Below are positions 26,032 through 36,352 of a stretch of 64,000 nt of DNA, piece by piece. Every line of letters starts with the position of its first letter. Positions within the stretch are counted from its first letter, which is position 1. Under the pieces are notes generated by a model. The model was given only the letters and a program-made list of their open reading frames with translations. It was not told where the DNA came from and searched no databases. Where the stretch lies: the NCBI GenBank assembly GCA_013306675.1, contig JABLUY010000021.1, forward strand, positions 5,984 through 69,983, in the 5' to 3' direction. The DNA comes from Thraustochytrium sp. TN22 (lineage: Eukaryota; Sar; Bigyra; Thraustochytrida; Thraustochytriidae). A program made the translations under genes and the position numbers.

Positions 26032-28025
26032 CCTCTTGGCCGCGGTGCGCGCGCGAGCACAGCTCGTACCAGCTCTGCCGCTGCGCCGCGCTCGTGCCCG
26101 GGCCCGTGCCCGTGGCCGTGGCCGCAGCAGCCCTAAGCCGCCCTGGCACGCGTGCCGCCGACCCGAGCCGAGACCTCGCCGCTGCGCTGGGCGGCTGGCG
26201 CACTTGGCAAGCCTTGGCAACCAACCTCGAGGGAGCTCTCGCCCGAGTCGGAGTTGGAGACGGAGTTGGAGGCGCCGAGCGCGGAGATGGAGATGTGGCC
26301 GGGCCTTGAGCCGCGCTGCCGCCGTCGCCGGCGACGCCCGCGCTTGCCCGCCTGCGAGCTTCTTGCCGGCCGGCCAGGGAAGAAGATGCTGGGCTGCTGC
26401 GCCGCGCTGGGGAGGTATCTCGCCTCGGGCTCGGCAGGGCGGCGGCGGCTGCTGAGCAGCCAGGCGCGCGCACCAACTCCGGGGCGATCTGCCGATCGCC
26501 GCCAGCTCGTGCATTGCACTGGCGAGGGCACAGTCAAGACTCAGCCTGGGGCACGCCGCGATTCGCGCAGCCCGGCGCCGCCGCCCCGGGGCAGCTGGCC
26601 GCGCCTCCGACGAGCGGGCGCTGCCGCCGACGGCGCAGAGAGGCGCCGAGACGCCCAGAGTGCACGCGCGTGGCTTGTGTTTTTGCGGGAGTCTAGACCT
26701 CGTGCCGCAGCAGCCACAGCCGCACCCACCAGCGGCGCCGGCGAGGCGACGCGAGGCGACGCGAGGCAAGGCGAGGCGGGGCGAAAGGAGGCGCAAGTGC
26801 TCCAGGCCACGCGCGTGCTCCGATACGTGCTGTCAGACTGGGCTGGCGGACGCGCTCGACGGCCGCTCGGACAGCGTCCACTGGCACTGGCAGGCCACGT
26901 CGCCACGAGCACTGGCAGACTCAAGATCTCACCTCGTCAGTCCTGACTTGCTCCGTCCATTGGCTGCGGCGCCGTGAAAGCCGTGGCGTCCGACTCATGT
27001 CAGGGCAGCGCTCAGGCCAGCGGCCACGGCAAACAGCGCGCAGTGCAGGTCCCGGCCTGCCAGGGCCGACGCAGCTACAACTTTTTTGGAGCATCTATCT
27101 GGCAGGAAAATCGCATCCGCCTGCGGCCTGGCTGGCCACGGGCGGCGCGCCGATTCCCAGTTGGTAGTCAGGGTGACTGGGGCCTCCCGGCACGCCGCCC
27201 TGTCGTGAACTGCGTCGCCAGACTCGCCACTGCACTGCAGTCTGTACGGCGCTGGTGCCGCCGTGGGCCTCGTGTGCCTAGCCTCCTGGCCGGCCGCTGA
27301 GGCCGCCGAGGCTTGGGTTGCGGTTCTCCTTTGGCTGGCTGTCGGGACCTTTTGCCAAGCTGCCAGTGCCCTGGCGGCCAGTGGCCAGTGCGTGCAGTTG
27401 GCAGGAGCTTAACATCATCATCACCATCATGATAGTAAGCTTAGGAGACGATACGGCGTCCGGTGTGCGCGCATGTGCCCATGCGCGCGATCGCACAAGT
27501 CGTATCCAACCGTTCACTGGGCCTTCCCGGGGACTGCTCCTTATTTGTGACTGGACCACGACTGGCGCGTGCACTGCCTGCCAGTGGGTGCGCGCAACGG
27601 GGACCGAGCCCACCGGTCACGGGCCACAGCGGCAAGCGCTCAGAGCGCAGAAACGGTATTCATGCGTGCATACAAATGCCCGCCGGCCAGCTGACCCGGG
27701 CCAGTTCTGCAAGGCTGCGACGGCGGGGAAGGCGGCGGCGGCGGCGGCTCGGTTGCCTCGCTTCCAGAGACTCGATCGAATGGTATGCACTTGCTTCTCA
27801 GGATGTTTCTACGAAATGCCTGCATACAACAGCAATCAGGGCTTGCTTGCTTGCTTGCTTCCTTCACTTGTCTGACATACAAGGCGAGTGCGGGCGAGGG
27901 GAAAAGCTTGAAAGCCCGCCCCCGCGCCCGCGTCCAGGCGCCTGCACTCCTCCGCAGAGCAGCGCAAGGCAACGCAGCGCAGCTCAGCGGTCTCACCGCC
28001 TGGTCACCTGGGGGCGAAACCGGCG
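26032..28025. other. Intergenic; no gene recognised
   Basis: Several short open frames overlap on both strands without recognisable motifs. Contains a GCTT tetranucleotide run (27841-27860). The first part probably includes the promoter of the Frizzled-like gene. Confidence 0.5.
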
Positions 28026-28718
28026 TCACAACAAACCTGCGCAGGAAAAGGCCTCAGCAGGGCCGTCTTCCGGGCTCGCCATGTCCAGGTCGGAGGCCTC
28101 GAAGGAGTGAAGCGAAGAGGAGGAGCAGCTGCAGCCGGCGTCGCTGCGGTCGCATAGGTCGCTGCCATCGTCGTTGTCGTGGTCGATGGGGTGGGGCAGG
28201 TCGGCGCCGCAGGCGCTGTCACCGCAGCAAAAGGCGTCGCCGCCGCCGTCCTTGTACGCGTCCGCGGCGCCGTCGTCGTCAGCGCCTCCCTCACAGTCGC
28301 AGTCACTCTCGCCCTCCTCGTCGTCGTTGCCAAGCACCCTGGCAAAGCCGTCCGGCTCGGCAGCGTTCAGCACCTCCATGACCACCTCGAGAAGCGCGGG
28401 CGGCAGCGCGAGTTGCTGCAGCGCGTCTGAGAGCGCAAGCGGCTCGCAGCGCAGCTGCAGGCCGGCGCGCGCGCGTTTCCTGTCGCCGTCGGCGGCCTCG
28501 GCGGCGGCCTCGGCCGCGCGGCGCTTGAGCTGCTTCCTGCCGCCCTTGGCCTGCTGGAGATCGCCGCCGTCCATGCCCGCGGCGGCGCCCTTGAAGCTCG
28601 CCGCCGCGGGCTCCAGCTGCGACAGGAAGGACTCGTCGAAGTCGCCCTCCCCGTCGCCGCCCAGGATCTGCTCCCGGGCGAAGGTGAACCCGAGCCCGCT
28701 GATGAGCGCCACCTCCAT
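28026..28718 (-). CDS. Small acidic protein with nuclear-signal-like basic patch, unknown
   Basis: Predicted 230 aa starting MEVALISGLGFTFAREQI. Residues about 60-85 hold two basic clusters (RKQLKRR and DRKRARA) about 16 residues apart, like a bipartite nuclear localisation signal. A short hydrophobic helix-like region follows (ALSDALQQLALPPALLEVVMEVL). The C-terminal 100 residues are very acidic with Cys/Ser (DDEEGESDCDCEGG). No family recognised; a nuclear regulatory protein is a guess. A longer overlapping frame in another register on the same strand is low-complexity Arg/Ala and was not preferred. The next gene upstream is transcribed in the opposite direction from 30949. Confidence 0.5.
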   Translation of the reverse strand: MEVALISGLGFTFAREQILGGDGEGDFDESFLSQLEPAAASFKGAAAGMDGGDLQQAKGGRKQLKRRAAEAAAEAADGDRKRARAGLQLRCEPLALSDALQQLALPPALLEVVMEVLNAAEPDGFARVLGNDDEEGESDCDCEGGADDDGAADAYKDGGGDAFCCGDSACGADLPHPIDHDNDDGSDLCDRSDAGCSCSSSSLHSFEASDLDMASPEDGPAEAFSCAGLL

Positions 28719-30501
28719 GGCGCTTGCTTGCGCCGTCTGTCTCGGTCTGCCTGCCTGCCTGCCTGCCGCTGCTTGCCCACCCGCCGGTCTGGCGCGCGCC
28801 GCTGCGAGCTGCCTCGGCTCGAGGCCACTGCCGGCGCAGGCCGCCGCTCGCCGCGCGCCGCTCGCCGCGCGCCGCGCTCCGGCTCGGCCCCGCGCCGCCG
28901 CGCCGCGCCGCCCTCGGGTTTGCGGCGGTGGTCTGTCTTGTCTCGCCGCCTTCGCCTCTCAGCTCTGGTCTGGCGCACCCCGGTGAACGAGGCGTCGTCG
29001 GCGGCGTCGCTCACAGTCAGCTCGACCGCCCCTCGCCGCGGCCGCTCGCGCCGGCCCTGCCCGCCTCTGCCGCGCGCGCCGCTCCGAGGCGGCGTCCGCG
29101 CGGAGCCCGCGCCGCCCTGCCTGCCTGCCTGCCTCCCTCCCGCGCGCGCGCCGCGCCCGGCGCGCTCGCGCGGAGCGGAGGACTCGCCGCGAGGTGCGCG
29201 CTGCGGCGGATGCCCGCCCGCCCGCCCGCGCGCCCGCCACCGCCCGGCCGAGCCTCGGCGCGCCGCCGCCGCGCAGTGCCCGAGCGCAGGCCGCGCCGCC
29301 GCTCGCGCGCCGCCGCCCGCCGCTGCCGCGCCGCGAGGGTCGCCGAGCGCGAGGCCGCGAGGTCGAGTCGCAGTTCTGCGGCGCCGCCGCTGCACCCGCG
29401 CCTGCTTGGCCCTAGTTGCTTCGCGCCGCGCATGCCATGGCGCTGCGCGGCGCGCGCCGCCCGCGCGCGGCGGCGGGGCGGCGGCGGCGGCGGCGGCGGG
29501 CCGCGGGGCCGCCCGCCCGCCGCGCCGGCCGGGCCGGGCCCCGCGGGCCGCGCGCCGCGCGCGCCGCGCCGGCGCCCGCGCGCGCGGCGCCCGCGCGTGC
29601 GCGCCACGCCCGCCGCGCAGAGACTCCAAAGAGGGCGCGGCGCGTCCCAAGTCGGGCCGCGCGTCGTGCGCGACTTGCGCGCGCTTTGCCCGACTTGCGC
29701 GCGCGCGCCGCAAGTGCGGAATTGGGCCGGACGCGCTGCGTGCCCCCTTTTGAACGGCCAAGCACGGCGAGGCCCACGTGCCGCGCGCGAGGGCGGCCAG
29801 GCGCCCACGGGGGCGTGCGCCGAGTCTTTGCGTCCAGAGGATGATGATGATGACTTCAGCATACTTATACTTGTCACGGTGCGGCAGTGAGTGAGTGAGT
29901 GAGTGAAGACTTTCTCGTCCTCTCGTTGTCCTCGTCCTCGCCTTCGTGCTCGGCGTGCTCATCCTCGTCCTCCGCGTTGTCCTCGTCCTCGTCCTCGCAT
30001 CAAGGTTCTCCTGTTCGGGCAGCACGAGCCTGCGCAGTGCCAAAAGGTTCGCCAGCCAGTCGCTGGGCGCCCCGTCGCCGAGTCTCGCCCAGTGTGCCAC
30101 ACCCTCTCTCCGAGTCATCCTCCCGAGCATCGCATCGAGTGCTCGTCTCGCCCCTCGAACCGGTTCGCCGCGCGACCCGCACATCACCACAGCAGCCAGC
30201 GAGATCAGCCGCAAGTTCGCAACCTCTGACCAATGCTGACCCATCAACCTCCACCGGCACGCTCGCCAGAAGCTAGCTAGCGCGCAGCTCCCGACACCAG
30301 CTCGCGGCGCCCTCCTCCCGGCCGTCGCCTGAGTCGCCGTCGCTGCCAGGCGCCACGAGCCCGCCGCCGACGCCGGCCCGCGGCGCGTGCACCCTGCCCG
30401 CCTGCCTGCCTGCCTCTGCCTGCGCCTGCTTCTTTCCGCCTGGCCGAGAGAGGCGAGGCGAGGCGAGGCGCGCGCCAGACCAGACGGCGGCGCCGCGCGC
30501 G

Positions 30502-30533
<32 letters not shown>

Positions 30534-30948
30534 GCGCGCGGCGGGCGCGGCGGCGGGCGCGCGGAGGCGGCGCCCGAGGCGGGCAGGAGGGAGGCATCCA
30601 GCCAGCCAGCCGTGGATTCGGCGATCCGGGCGGGCGGGCGGCACGCGCGCGCGAGCGAGCGAGCAGGCGGCGGCGCGAAGAGGGCGCGCGCGCAGCGCGG
30701 GAGAAGGCGCGCGCCGCGGTGACGGCGGGGAGCGCGGGAGGAGGGGCGAGCGAGGCGGAGGCAGCGAGAGGGCGCGCGAGGGCGAGCGGGGGCGAGCCGA
30801 GCCGAGCCGAGGCGGGCGCGGGCGCGGGCGCGGCGAAAAGAAAGGGGGCGTGCGTGCGTGCGTGCGTGCACCCCTCTTGAAGAGGCGCCGCGCGCAGCGC
30901 AGCCTGCAGCGCAGCGCAGCCTGCAGCGCAGCCTGCAGCGCAGGGAGG
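28719..30948. other. Very GC-rich intergenic region between two divergent genes
   Basis: Dominated by CG-rich Arg/Ala/Pro-coding noise in all frames, with CCTG runs (28750-28766, 29118-29135), a (GTGA)n run (29886-29905) and a CGG run (30512-30535). Possible bidirectional promoter region. One stretch, about 29990-30240 on -, has less biased predicted protein and is noted as a finding, but no start, stop or splice structure could be fixed. Confidence 0.5.
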
Positions 30949-33120
30949 ATGGCGTCGCGGGAGTCGGTGTCGAGGGATAACCCGCGCGAGTCGCTGCGAG
31001 GGCTGGACGTGGTGAGGGTGCGAAACGCGCTCATCACGCACAGCTACGTGGCGTCCAAGCACGTGGCGGAGTCGGAGGATAATGCCGGGCCGGACATGTC
31101 GGAGCGTGGGACGCTGCGCACGACCCTCAACCCGATGGCGCGAATGAGCACGGCGCGCGCGAAGAAGGACCCCGTGGACCCGTACCTGCGCGAGGTGCTG
31201 CAGGCGCTCATGGACGTGCTGCTCCCGTCCGACATCTGCCGACTCCTCACGGCGCTCGACCTGGCCAACGCCACGAGCAAAACGCAGAGCCGGGACGGCG
31301 GCGCGGCCGGCCCCGGCCGTGGCAAGGTGCACACTGTGGACGGCGCCAAGACCGTGTCAGCCGCCGAGATGGCCGCGGCGGCCGTGGCGGCCGGCCGCGG
31401 CCACGGCGCCCTGCGCTCGCTGCGCAAGGCCTCCAGCTTGCCGGACGTCTTCGAGGTGGGCAAGAAGCGCCAGCGCAAGGACTACTTCGTGGCTCTCGTG
31501 TCCAACCGCACGCACTCGGGCGTCGAGGAGGACGCGCTCTTCGTGCTGCGCGCCTACACGCCCAAGCAAGCGCCCGGCTCGCGCATCTTCAACAAGAGCA
31601 AGAGCCTCAAGCGCCTCTCGTGGAAGCGCCAGGCCGGCGCCCGCGCGCAGCAGGGGCCGCCGCACGGCACGCCCGCAGAAGCCGACGCGGACGAGTACGC
31701 AGACGAGCACGCAGGAGAGGGCGGCGTCCAGGTCGAACGCCTGCCCGCCGCGCCCCGCCGCACGAGCGTCCTCCGCGACGCGGGCTCCTTCGTGCAAGAG
31801 TCCTTCGCCAAGGCGCCCCAGTCCAAGGTGCAGCTCACCATCGTGCGCATCTTTCCCATTTGGTCCGACCTGCGCATCACGCTCAAGGGTCGCGGCCTCG
31901 TGCGCCTCTCCTCGGCCGGCGAGTCCATGCGCATCGGGACCGTCTCCATCCATAGCATGTGGCGCCTCGTCATGTCCCTCGTACGCGCGCGGGCCATCGC
32001 CAAGGCGCACAACCTGTTCCCGCAGGGCCGCTCCCACAAGTGGCTCGACGTCTACCTGCCCCAGATCGTGCCCAGCGCCACGCCGCCCGGCCTGGACCGC
32101 GCGCCCACGCGAGACGGCGGCATGGACGACGACGGTGGCGACGTTGAGGGCGAGGCCGCGGAGGACGACGAAGAGGAAGACGAGGACGTCGGCGACGGTC
32201 TCGCGCTCATGTACGAGGAGGGCGACGACGTCGACTTCCCCACCTCGGCGCGCCCGCAGAGCTCTGCGTACGCCCGCGAGCTCGATGGCCACCTCGACGA
32301 CGACGAGGACGACCACGCCGGCCTGCTCGATCACGACACCGACGACGAGGACACCGACGACGCCACCAGCGTCTCGGTCAACACGTCCATGTCCAACCTT
32401 GGCATGAACGATCCCGAAGGCGCGCCGCGCCCCATGGACCGCAAGCGCAGCACCCTGCGCGCCGCGCCCTCCGACGCACGCGCGCGCCTCTCCACCGAGT
32501 CTCTCGTGCGCGCCGAGGAGGACATCACCGACGAAATTCGCACCATCATCCAAACCACAATCAACCTCGACGACCTCTCCACCAGCGAGGTCATGCAGCG
32601 TCTCGAGGCCAAGTTCGGCCGTGAGCTCATGTCCAACTTCAAGAGGTCCTTCATCGACGAGAAGATCATCCAGATCTACGGTCAGCAGGACCCGCCCTCG
32701 CGCATCGTCGCCGGCCTCTACCTCGGAACCGAGTACAACGCCTCCGACTTCACCATGCTCTCCAACACCGGCGTTGCCACCATCATCAACGTCACCAAGG
32801 AGATCAAGGACTTCTTTCCAGGCCATTTCGACTACCACCGCATCTCTGTCAAAGACCATGAGACCGCTGACCTCCACGCCCACTTTGGCGACGCCTGCGC
32901 CAGCATCGCCCAGGCCCGCGCCGAAGGCCGGACCGTCTTCGTCCACTGCCAGCGCGGCATCTCACGTTCCGCCACCATTGTCATTGCCTTCCTCATGCAG
33001 TCGCGCCGCCTCTCCTACGACGACGCCTACGCGCTCGTCAAGAAGCACCGACCTATCATCAAGCCCAACCGTGGCTTTGTCAAGCAGCTCCAGGCCTTTG
33101 AGACCGAGCTGCTCAACTAA
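30949..33120 (+). CDS. SSH: Slingshot-type cofilin phosphatase
   Basis: Predicted 723-aa protein. Three Slingshot regions are in the expected order. The N-terminal SSH-N/PH-like region (about 178-377) includes YFVALVSNRTHSGVEEDALF and IFPIWSDLRITLKGRG, ending with KAHNLFPQGRSHKWL. A long acidic Asp/Glu/Ser insert (about 385-520) follows. Next is a DEK-C-like helical region (about 523-580) with SEVMQRLEAKFGREL and FIDEKIIQIYGQQD. The C-terminal dual-specificity phosphatase (about 583-722) opens SRIVAGLYLGTEYNASDF and carries the general acid Asp636 (VKDHET) and active site HCQRGISRS with Cys667. Slingshots dephosphorylate ADF/cofilin and so promote actin filament turnover; here that is by homology. 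The start is the ATG in GGGAGGATGGCG. No intron is needed. Confidence 0.9.
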   Translation: MASRESVSRDNPRESLRGLDVVRVRNALITHSYVASKHVAESEDNAGPDMSERGTLRTTLNPMARMSTARAKKDPVDPYLREVLQALMDVLLPSDICRLLTALDLANATSKTQSRDGGAAGPGRGKVHTVDGAKTVSAAEMAAAAVAAGRGHGALRSLRKASSLPDVFEVGKKRQRKDYFVALVSNRTHSGVEEDALFVLRAYTPKQAPGSRIFNKSKSLKRLSWKRQAGARAQQGPPHGTPAEADADEYADEHAGEGGVQVERLPAAPRRTSVLRDAGSFVQESFAKAPQSKVQLTIVRIFPIWSDLRITLKGRGLVRLSSAGESMRIGTVSIHSMWRLVMSLVRARAIAKAHNLFPQGRSHKWLDVYLPQIVPSATPPGLDRAPTRDGGMDDDGGDVEGEAAEDDEEEDEDVGDGLALMYEEGDDVDFPTSARPQSSAYARELDGHLDDDEDDHAGLLDHDTDDEDTDDATSVSVNTSMSNLGMNDPEGAPRPMDRKRSTLRAAPSDARARLSTESLVRAEEDITDEIRTIIQTTINLDDLSTSEVMQRLEAKFGRELMSNFKRSFIDEKIIQIYGQQDPPSRIVAGLYLGTEYNASDFTMLSNTGVATIINVTKEIKDFFPGHFDYHRISVKDHETADLHAHFGDACASIAQARAEGRTVFVHCQRGISRSATIVIAFLMQSRRLSYDDAYALVKKHRPIIKPNRGFVKQLQAFETELLN

Positions 33121-33935
33121 GTTTGGATGGACGAGGACGTGCGTGCGCGTGCGCGTGCGCGCGCGCCAGCCAGCTCTCGCGCCCACATCGCAAGCATGCA
33201 CTCTGTTGCGTTCGTTGCGCTGGCACCCACCCCCAAAGTCGCAGTTTGCGGCTGGCCACGCGTCAGCTCCGTCCATTCTGGCATTCGTATGACTCGGACG
33301 GAGCTGCCGGTGGGGCCATTTGCGTTGAACATCGAGGTGAACATTATCTTCCTTTCATGCCATGCCCTTTCCCGTTGGCGACGTGAGTGTGTGTGAGTAT
33401 GAGTGGCTTGTTCGGTCGCTTGGATGTGCGCGCCGGTGCAGGAGACACTGTCCAGCTTCTCATGCGTTCACTGTCAAGGACGCTGCGTTTGATGCTCCAT
33501 TTGCATTCTTGGAGGGCGGTCATGGATGAGTGTGTTGTGAGTGGGATCCCGCACGACGAAGAGATCATCTCGACGCACCGATACTCAGACTCTGGTTCTA
33601 AAGCACGACCACCGGGTTCTCGAGCGCGATGAAGGCATCCAGCTTCGGGAGCAAGCACGCACGTCACAACGGGAATTATCATTGATTGACGATGACAGTG
33701 GTGAAGCACGATGAGGATCTCGTCCCCGCGCCTTGCTGTTTGTTCGCAACTTCGCGGCCCAGCGGCCGCAAAGCATCAAGGCGCTTCGCCCCAGGTGCGC
33801 GCGGCGGCGGCGGCGGCGGCGAGCGGCGCGGGCGCCGCGGCGGCAGGTCGCGCGCCGGGCCCGCTCCTCCGCGCCCCCGAGCGGGAGAGGGCAGGCGGGC
33901 GAGCGAGCGGGCGAGCGACGAGCGGCTTGGCCATC
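33121..33935. other. Intergenic; 3' region of Slingshot and 5' region of the ROGDI-like gene
   Basis: No supported gene. The frame of the downstream gene is open back to 33711, but that leader is Ala/Arg noise before a well-placed ATG. Confidence 0.5.
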
Positions 33936-35825
33936 ATGGAGGACGAGCGCTCCACGGAGGCCGCCGGCGCCACGGACGACGCCGGCGCCGCGGCGGGCGA
34001 GGGCGAGGGCGAGGAGGACGTGCCGGCGCTGGTATCGCCCAAGGGCCCGGAGCGGTTGCGCAGGCGGCACGGCAGCAGATCGCTGAGCGCGGACGACCTG
34101 GTCGAGCCGAGCGAGGGCGAGGAGGAGGATAACGAGGACGAGGAAGAGCCGTCGCGCGGCGAGGCGGCGCTGAGCGAGGCCGAGCGCGCCACACTGAACG
34201 CGATTCGCAGCCGGCTCGTGCGTGAAGAGCTGCCGTACACGCTGAGCAGGATCATTCGGCTGCTGCAGCAGCTGTCGATGGAGATCGAGCCGCAAGGCAG
34301 CAAGGCGACCCCGCCGGGCGCGGGGAGCAACGGCGCGCCCGTGGGTGGCGGGCCGATTCGCAAGGACTTGGAGGCGGTGCTCGCGCAGTCGTCGGCAGCC
34401 TCCACGGCGTCGGGGCCGGCCAAGCTCGGGCGACCGAGCAAGCCTGCCGGTGCCGCGAGCGGGAGCGCGAATGCGGCCGTGGCGCACCTGAGCAGCAACA
34501 ACAGCATCGCGTCTGGTGCGTCGGGGACGAGCTCACGCGCAGTGCGCATGCCGAGCCCGTTGCAGATTCTTCGAACGCGGCCCGCGAGCCGCGCCTCGTC
34601 GCGGCTGACGGTGCAGACGCCTGGCGCAACGACGAGCGCGTACGAGCCCATGTCGGCCGGCGCGGCGCCGCCCAGCCATCTGGCGGCTCAGATCCAGGCG
34701 CAGCACGCGCAGTTCCTGGCGCGTCAGGCCACGGATGGCGGCTTGCACATGTCGCACAAGCACTCCAACTCGGGTGGCCTGGCCGCGCAGAGCACGCTGG
34801 GCAGTGCGGCCTCCACGGCCGCGCTGTCGACCGGCCTGCGCAACCTCACGCGCAAGGGCTTCCATGTTGGTTACGGCGGCGCGACCTCGTCCGCCGCGCC
34901 CTCGGTGTCCTACTCGACATCGGCCAGTACCTGGATGGACGTCTCGCTGCTCATGGACGGCTACTACGTGCGGCATGCCGACATCGACCTGCGTCTGCAC
35001 AAGCCGGCGCGGTCGATCGTGGCGCGCAGGCCGGGGTTCAGCTCGAGCGCCTCGCATCACAGCTTCCACACGCAGCTCCACCAGCCCGGTCACCCTTGGC
35101 TGCTGGACCAGGTCTACGAGGTGCACAACCAGGCCGAGGTGCAAGTGCTCAAGCTGGAGAAGTTCCTCGAGACGCTCCTGGCAAACCAGGCGGCGCCGGC
35201 CGCGGCGGGCGTCGAGGCCGCGGGCGCGGTGCCGCCCTCGGAGCAGCAGACGCTCGACGCGCAACACTGCCTACACGACCTCGTTGTGGCGCTCACGGAG
35301 GCGCGCAACGTCATGACCAACCCGAGCCCCAAGACGTTCCCGCAGGTGCTCCGGCCGGCCGACACGCGCGGCGGCTGCGAGTTCAAGCCGTGCCCACCGC
35401 CGGAGATCCTCGTCGACTTTTCCGTCCATCTGGGCGACCTGATCGTGACGGCGTACGAGCTCAACTACTTTCCGCAGGGCCAGGTCAAGGAGACCTCGGT
35501 CATCGCCGACTCCTGGGTGCAGACCTGCGACTACACCAACAAGATCTTCCGCTTCAACGACCCGTCGCGCACTGTGCAGGTGGTGGACCAGGTGCAGGTG
35601 CACTTTAAGGTGCACTCGCTGCAGTGGGTCATGGAGTGCATCTACGAGGCCTACAACACGGCGATCCGCATGCTGCGCAAGCTGGAGGCGCTCAACAAGC
35701 ACGACATGGCGCTCAAGTTCAACGGCGGCCCGGCGGCCGAGGCCGAGGCGCGCCGCATTCAGGACGAGATGAAGAAGTTCGGCTCCATACCAGTGCTCAA
35801 GTACTCGAACTGGATCACCGGCTGA
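33936..35825 (+). CDS. ROGDI: ROGDI/RAV2-like protein (V-ATPase assembly factor)
   Basis: Predicted 629 aa. An acidic N-terminus (about 1-75) is followed by a helix RSRLVREELPYTLSRIIRLL (about 90-115), matching the start of ROGDI, then a Ser/Ala-rich low-complexity linker (about 130-330). The C-terminal half carries the ROGDI-like pattern: the helix WLLDQVYEVHNQAEVQVLKL, HDLVVALTEARNVMTNPSPK, PPPEILVDFSVHLGDLIVT with YELNYF, and VQVHFKVHSLQWVMECIYEA. ROGDI and yeast Rav2 belong to the RAVE / Rabconnectin-3 complex that promotes assembly of V1 on Vo of the vacuolar ATPase. The match is by pattern and order, without an alignment search, and human ROGDI is much shorter (under 300 aa). Start at ATCATGGAG. 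Confidence 0.6.
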   Translation: MEDERSTEAAGATDDAGAAAGEGEGEEDVPALVSPKGPERLRRRHGSRSLSADDLVEPSEGEEEDNEDEEEPSRGEAALSEAERATLNAIRSRLVREELPYTLSRIIRLLQQLSMEIEPQGSKATPPGAGSNGAPVGGGPIRKDLEAVLAQSSAASTASGPAKLGRPSKPAGAASGSANAAVAHLSSNNSIASGASGTSSRAVRMPSPLQILRTRPASRASSRLTVQTPGATTSAYEPMSAGAAPPSHLAAQIQAQHAQFLARQATDGGLHMSHKHSNSGGLAAQSTLGSAASTAALSTGLRNLTRKGFHVGYGGATSSAAPSVSYSTSASTWMDVSLLMDGYYVRHADIDLRLHKPARSIVARRPGFSSSASHHSFHTQLHQPGHPWLLDQVYEVHNQAEVQVLKLEKFLETLLANQAAPAAAGVEAAGAVPPSEQQTLDAQHCLHDLVVALTEARNVMTNPSPKTFPQVLRPADTRGGCEFKPCPPPEILVDFSVHLGDLIVTAYELNYFPQGQVKETSVIADSWVQTCDYTNKIFRFNDPSRTVQVVDQVQVHFKVHSLQWVMECIYEAYNTAIRMLRKLEALNKHDMALKFNGGPAAEAEARRIQDEMKKFGSIPVLKYSNWITG

Positions 35826-35930
35826 TGGCTGACAGTGAACAAACCGAAAGACGACTGACCGGTCCGGCGCGCGCTCTGCACCTTTTGCATGTGTGGTGTT
35901 GAAGCGAGGCCTTCACACAGTCACTAGTTC

Positions 35931-36230
35931 TTAGGACCGCGCCCTGTAACTTCTCACGCGCAAGGTGTTGTTTCTCCTTTCACGGACGTTGTCTCAAAAG
36001 CCGCAGTCTTGCGGAGCTGCACCAAGCTTCGAGCGTTAGCAGGAGGAGTTGTACCGTGGCGCTGGCACGAAGGCGCCAGACCAAAGCTTTGGCTAGAGCT
36101 AGCTAGCCTTGGCAGCTAGCTGCACGACCGCGACAAGCAAGTTCGCAAGCAATGCACAAGGCGTTTCCCTACGTTGACTGGCTGCGCAAAGACGAGCAAG
36201 AACTGGCAGCCACGCTCGTAGCCAAAGGGG
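35931..36230 (-). pseudogene. Decayed duplicate of the kynureninase 3' end
   Basis: A roughly 300-bp stretch repeats, with many changes, the kynureninase 3' flank and last about 75 codons. Shared landmarks: GGACCGCGCCCTG at 35934 and 36294, GCGCAAGGTGTT, GGAGCTGCAC, GTGGCGCTGGC, and GGCTGCGCAAAGACGAGC at 36180 and 36522, followed by CTGGCAGCCACGCTCGT in both. The offset is about 342-360 bp. The copy has indels and no open frame. The remaining 35826-35930 and 36231-36352 show no feature. Confidence 0.85.
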
Positions 36231-36352
36231 GGTTGCAGTACCGTGGCGCCGCCGGCGCGAGGCAACCGTCGAGAGAGGCTCTGCGCAGGTGCAGGACCGC
36301 GCCCTGAAACTTCGCATGCGCAAGGTGTTTTTCTCCTTTCTCTCCCTATGAT

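Noticed and set aside
28367-30871. 834-aa minus-strand frame
   Set aside because: Mostly Arg/Ala/Pro noise from CG-rich DNA; only a short internal segment looks protein-like and is listed as a finding instead.
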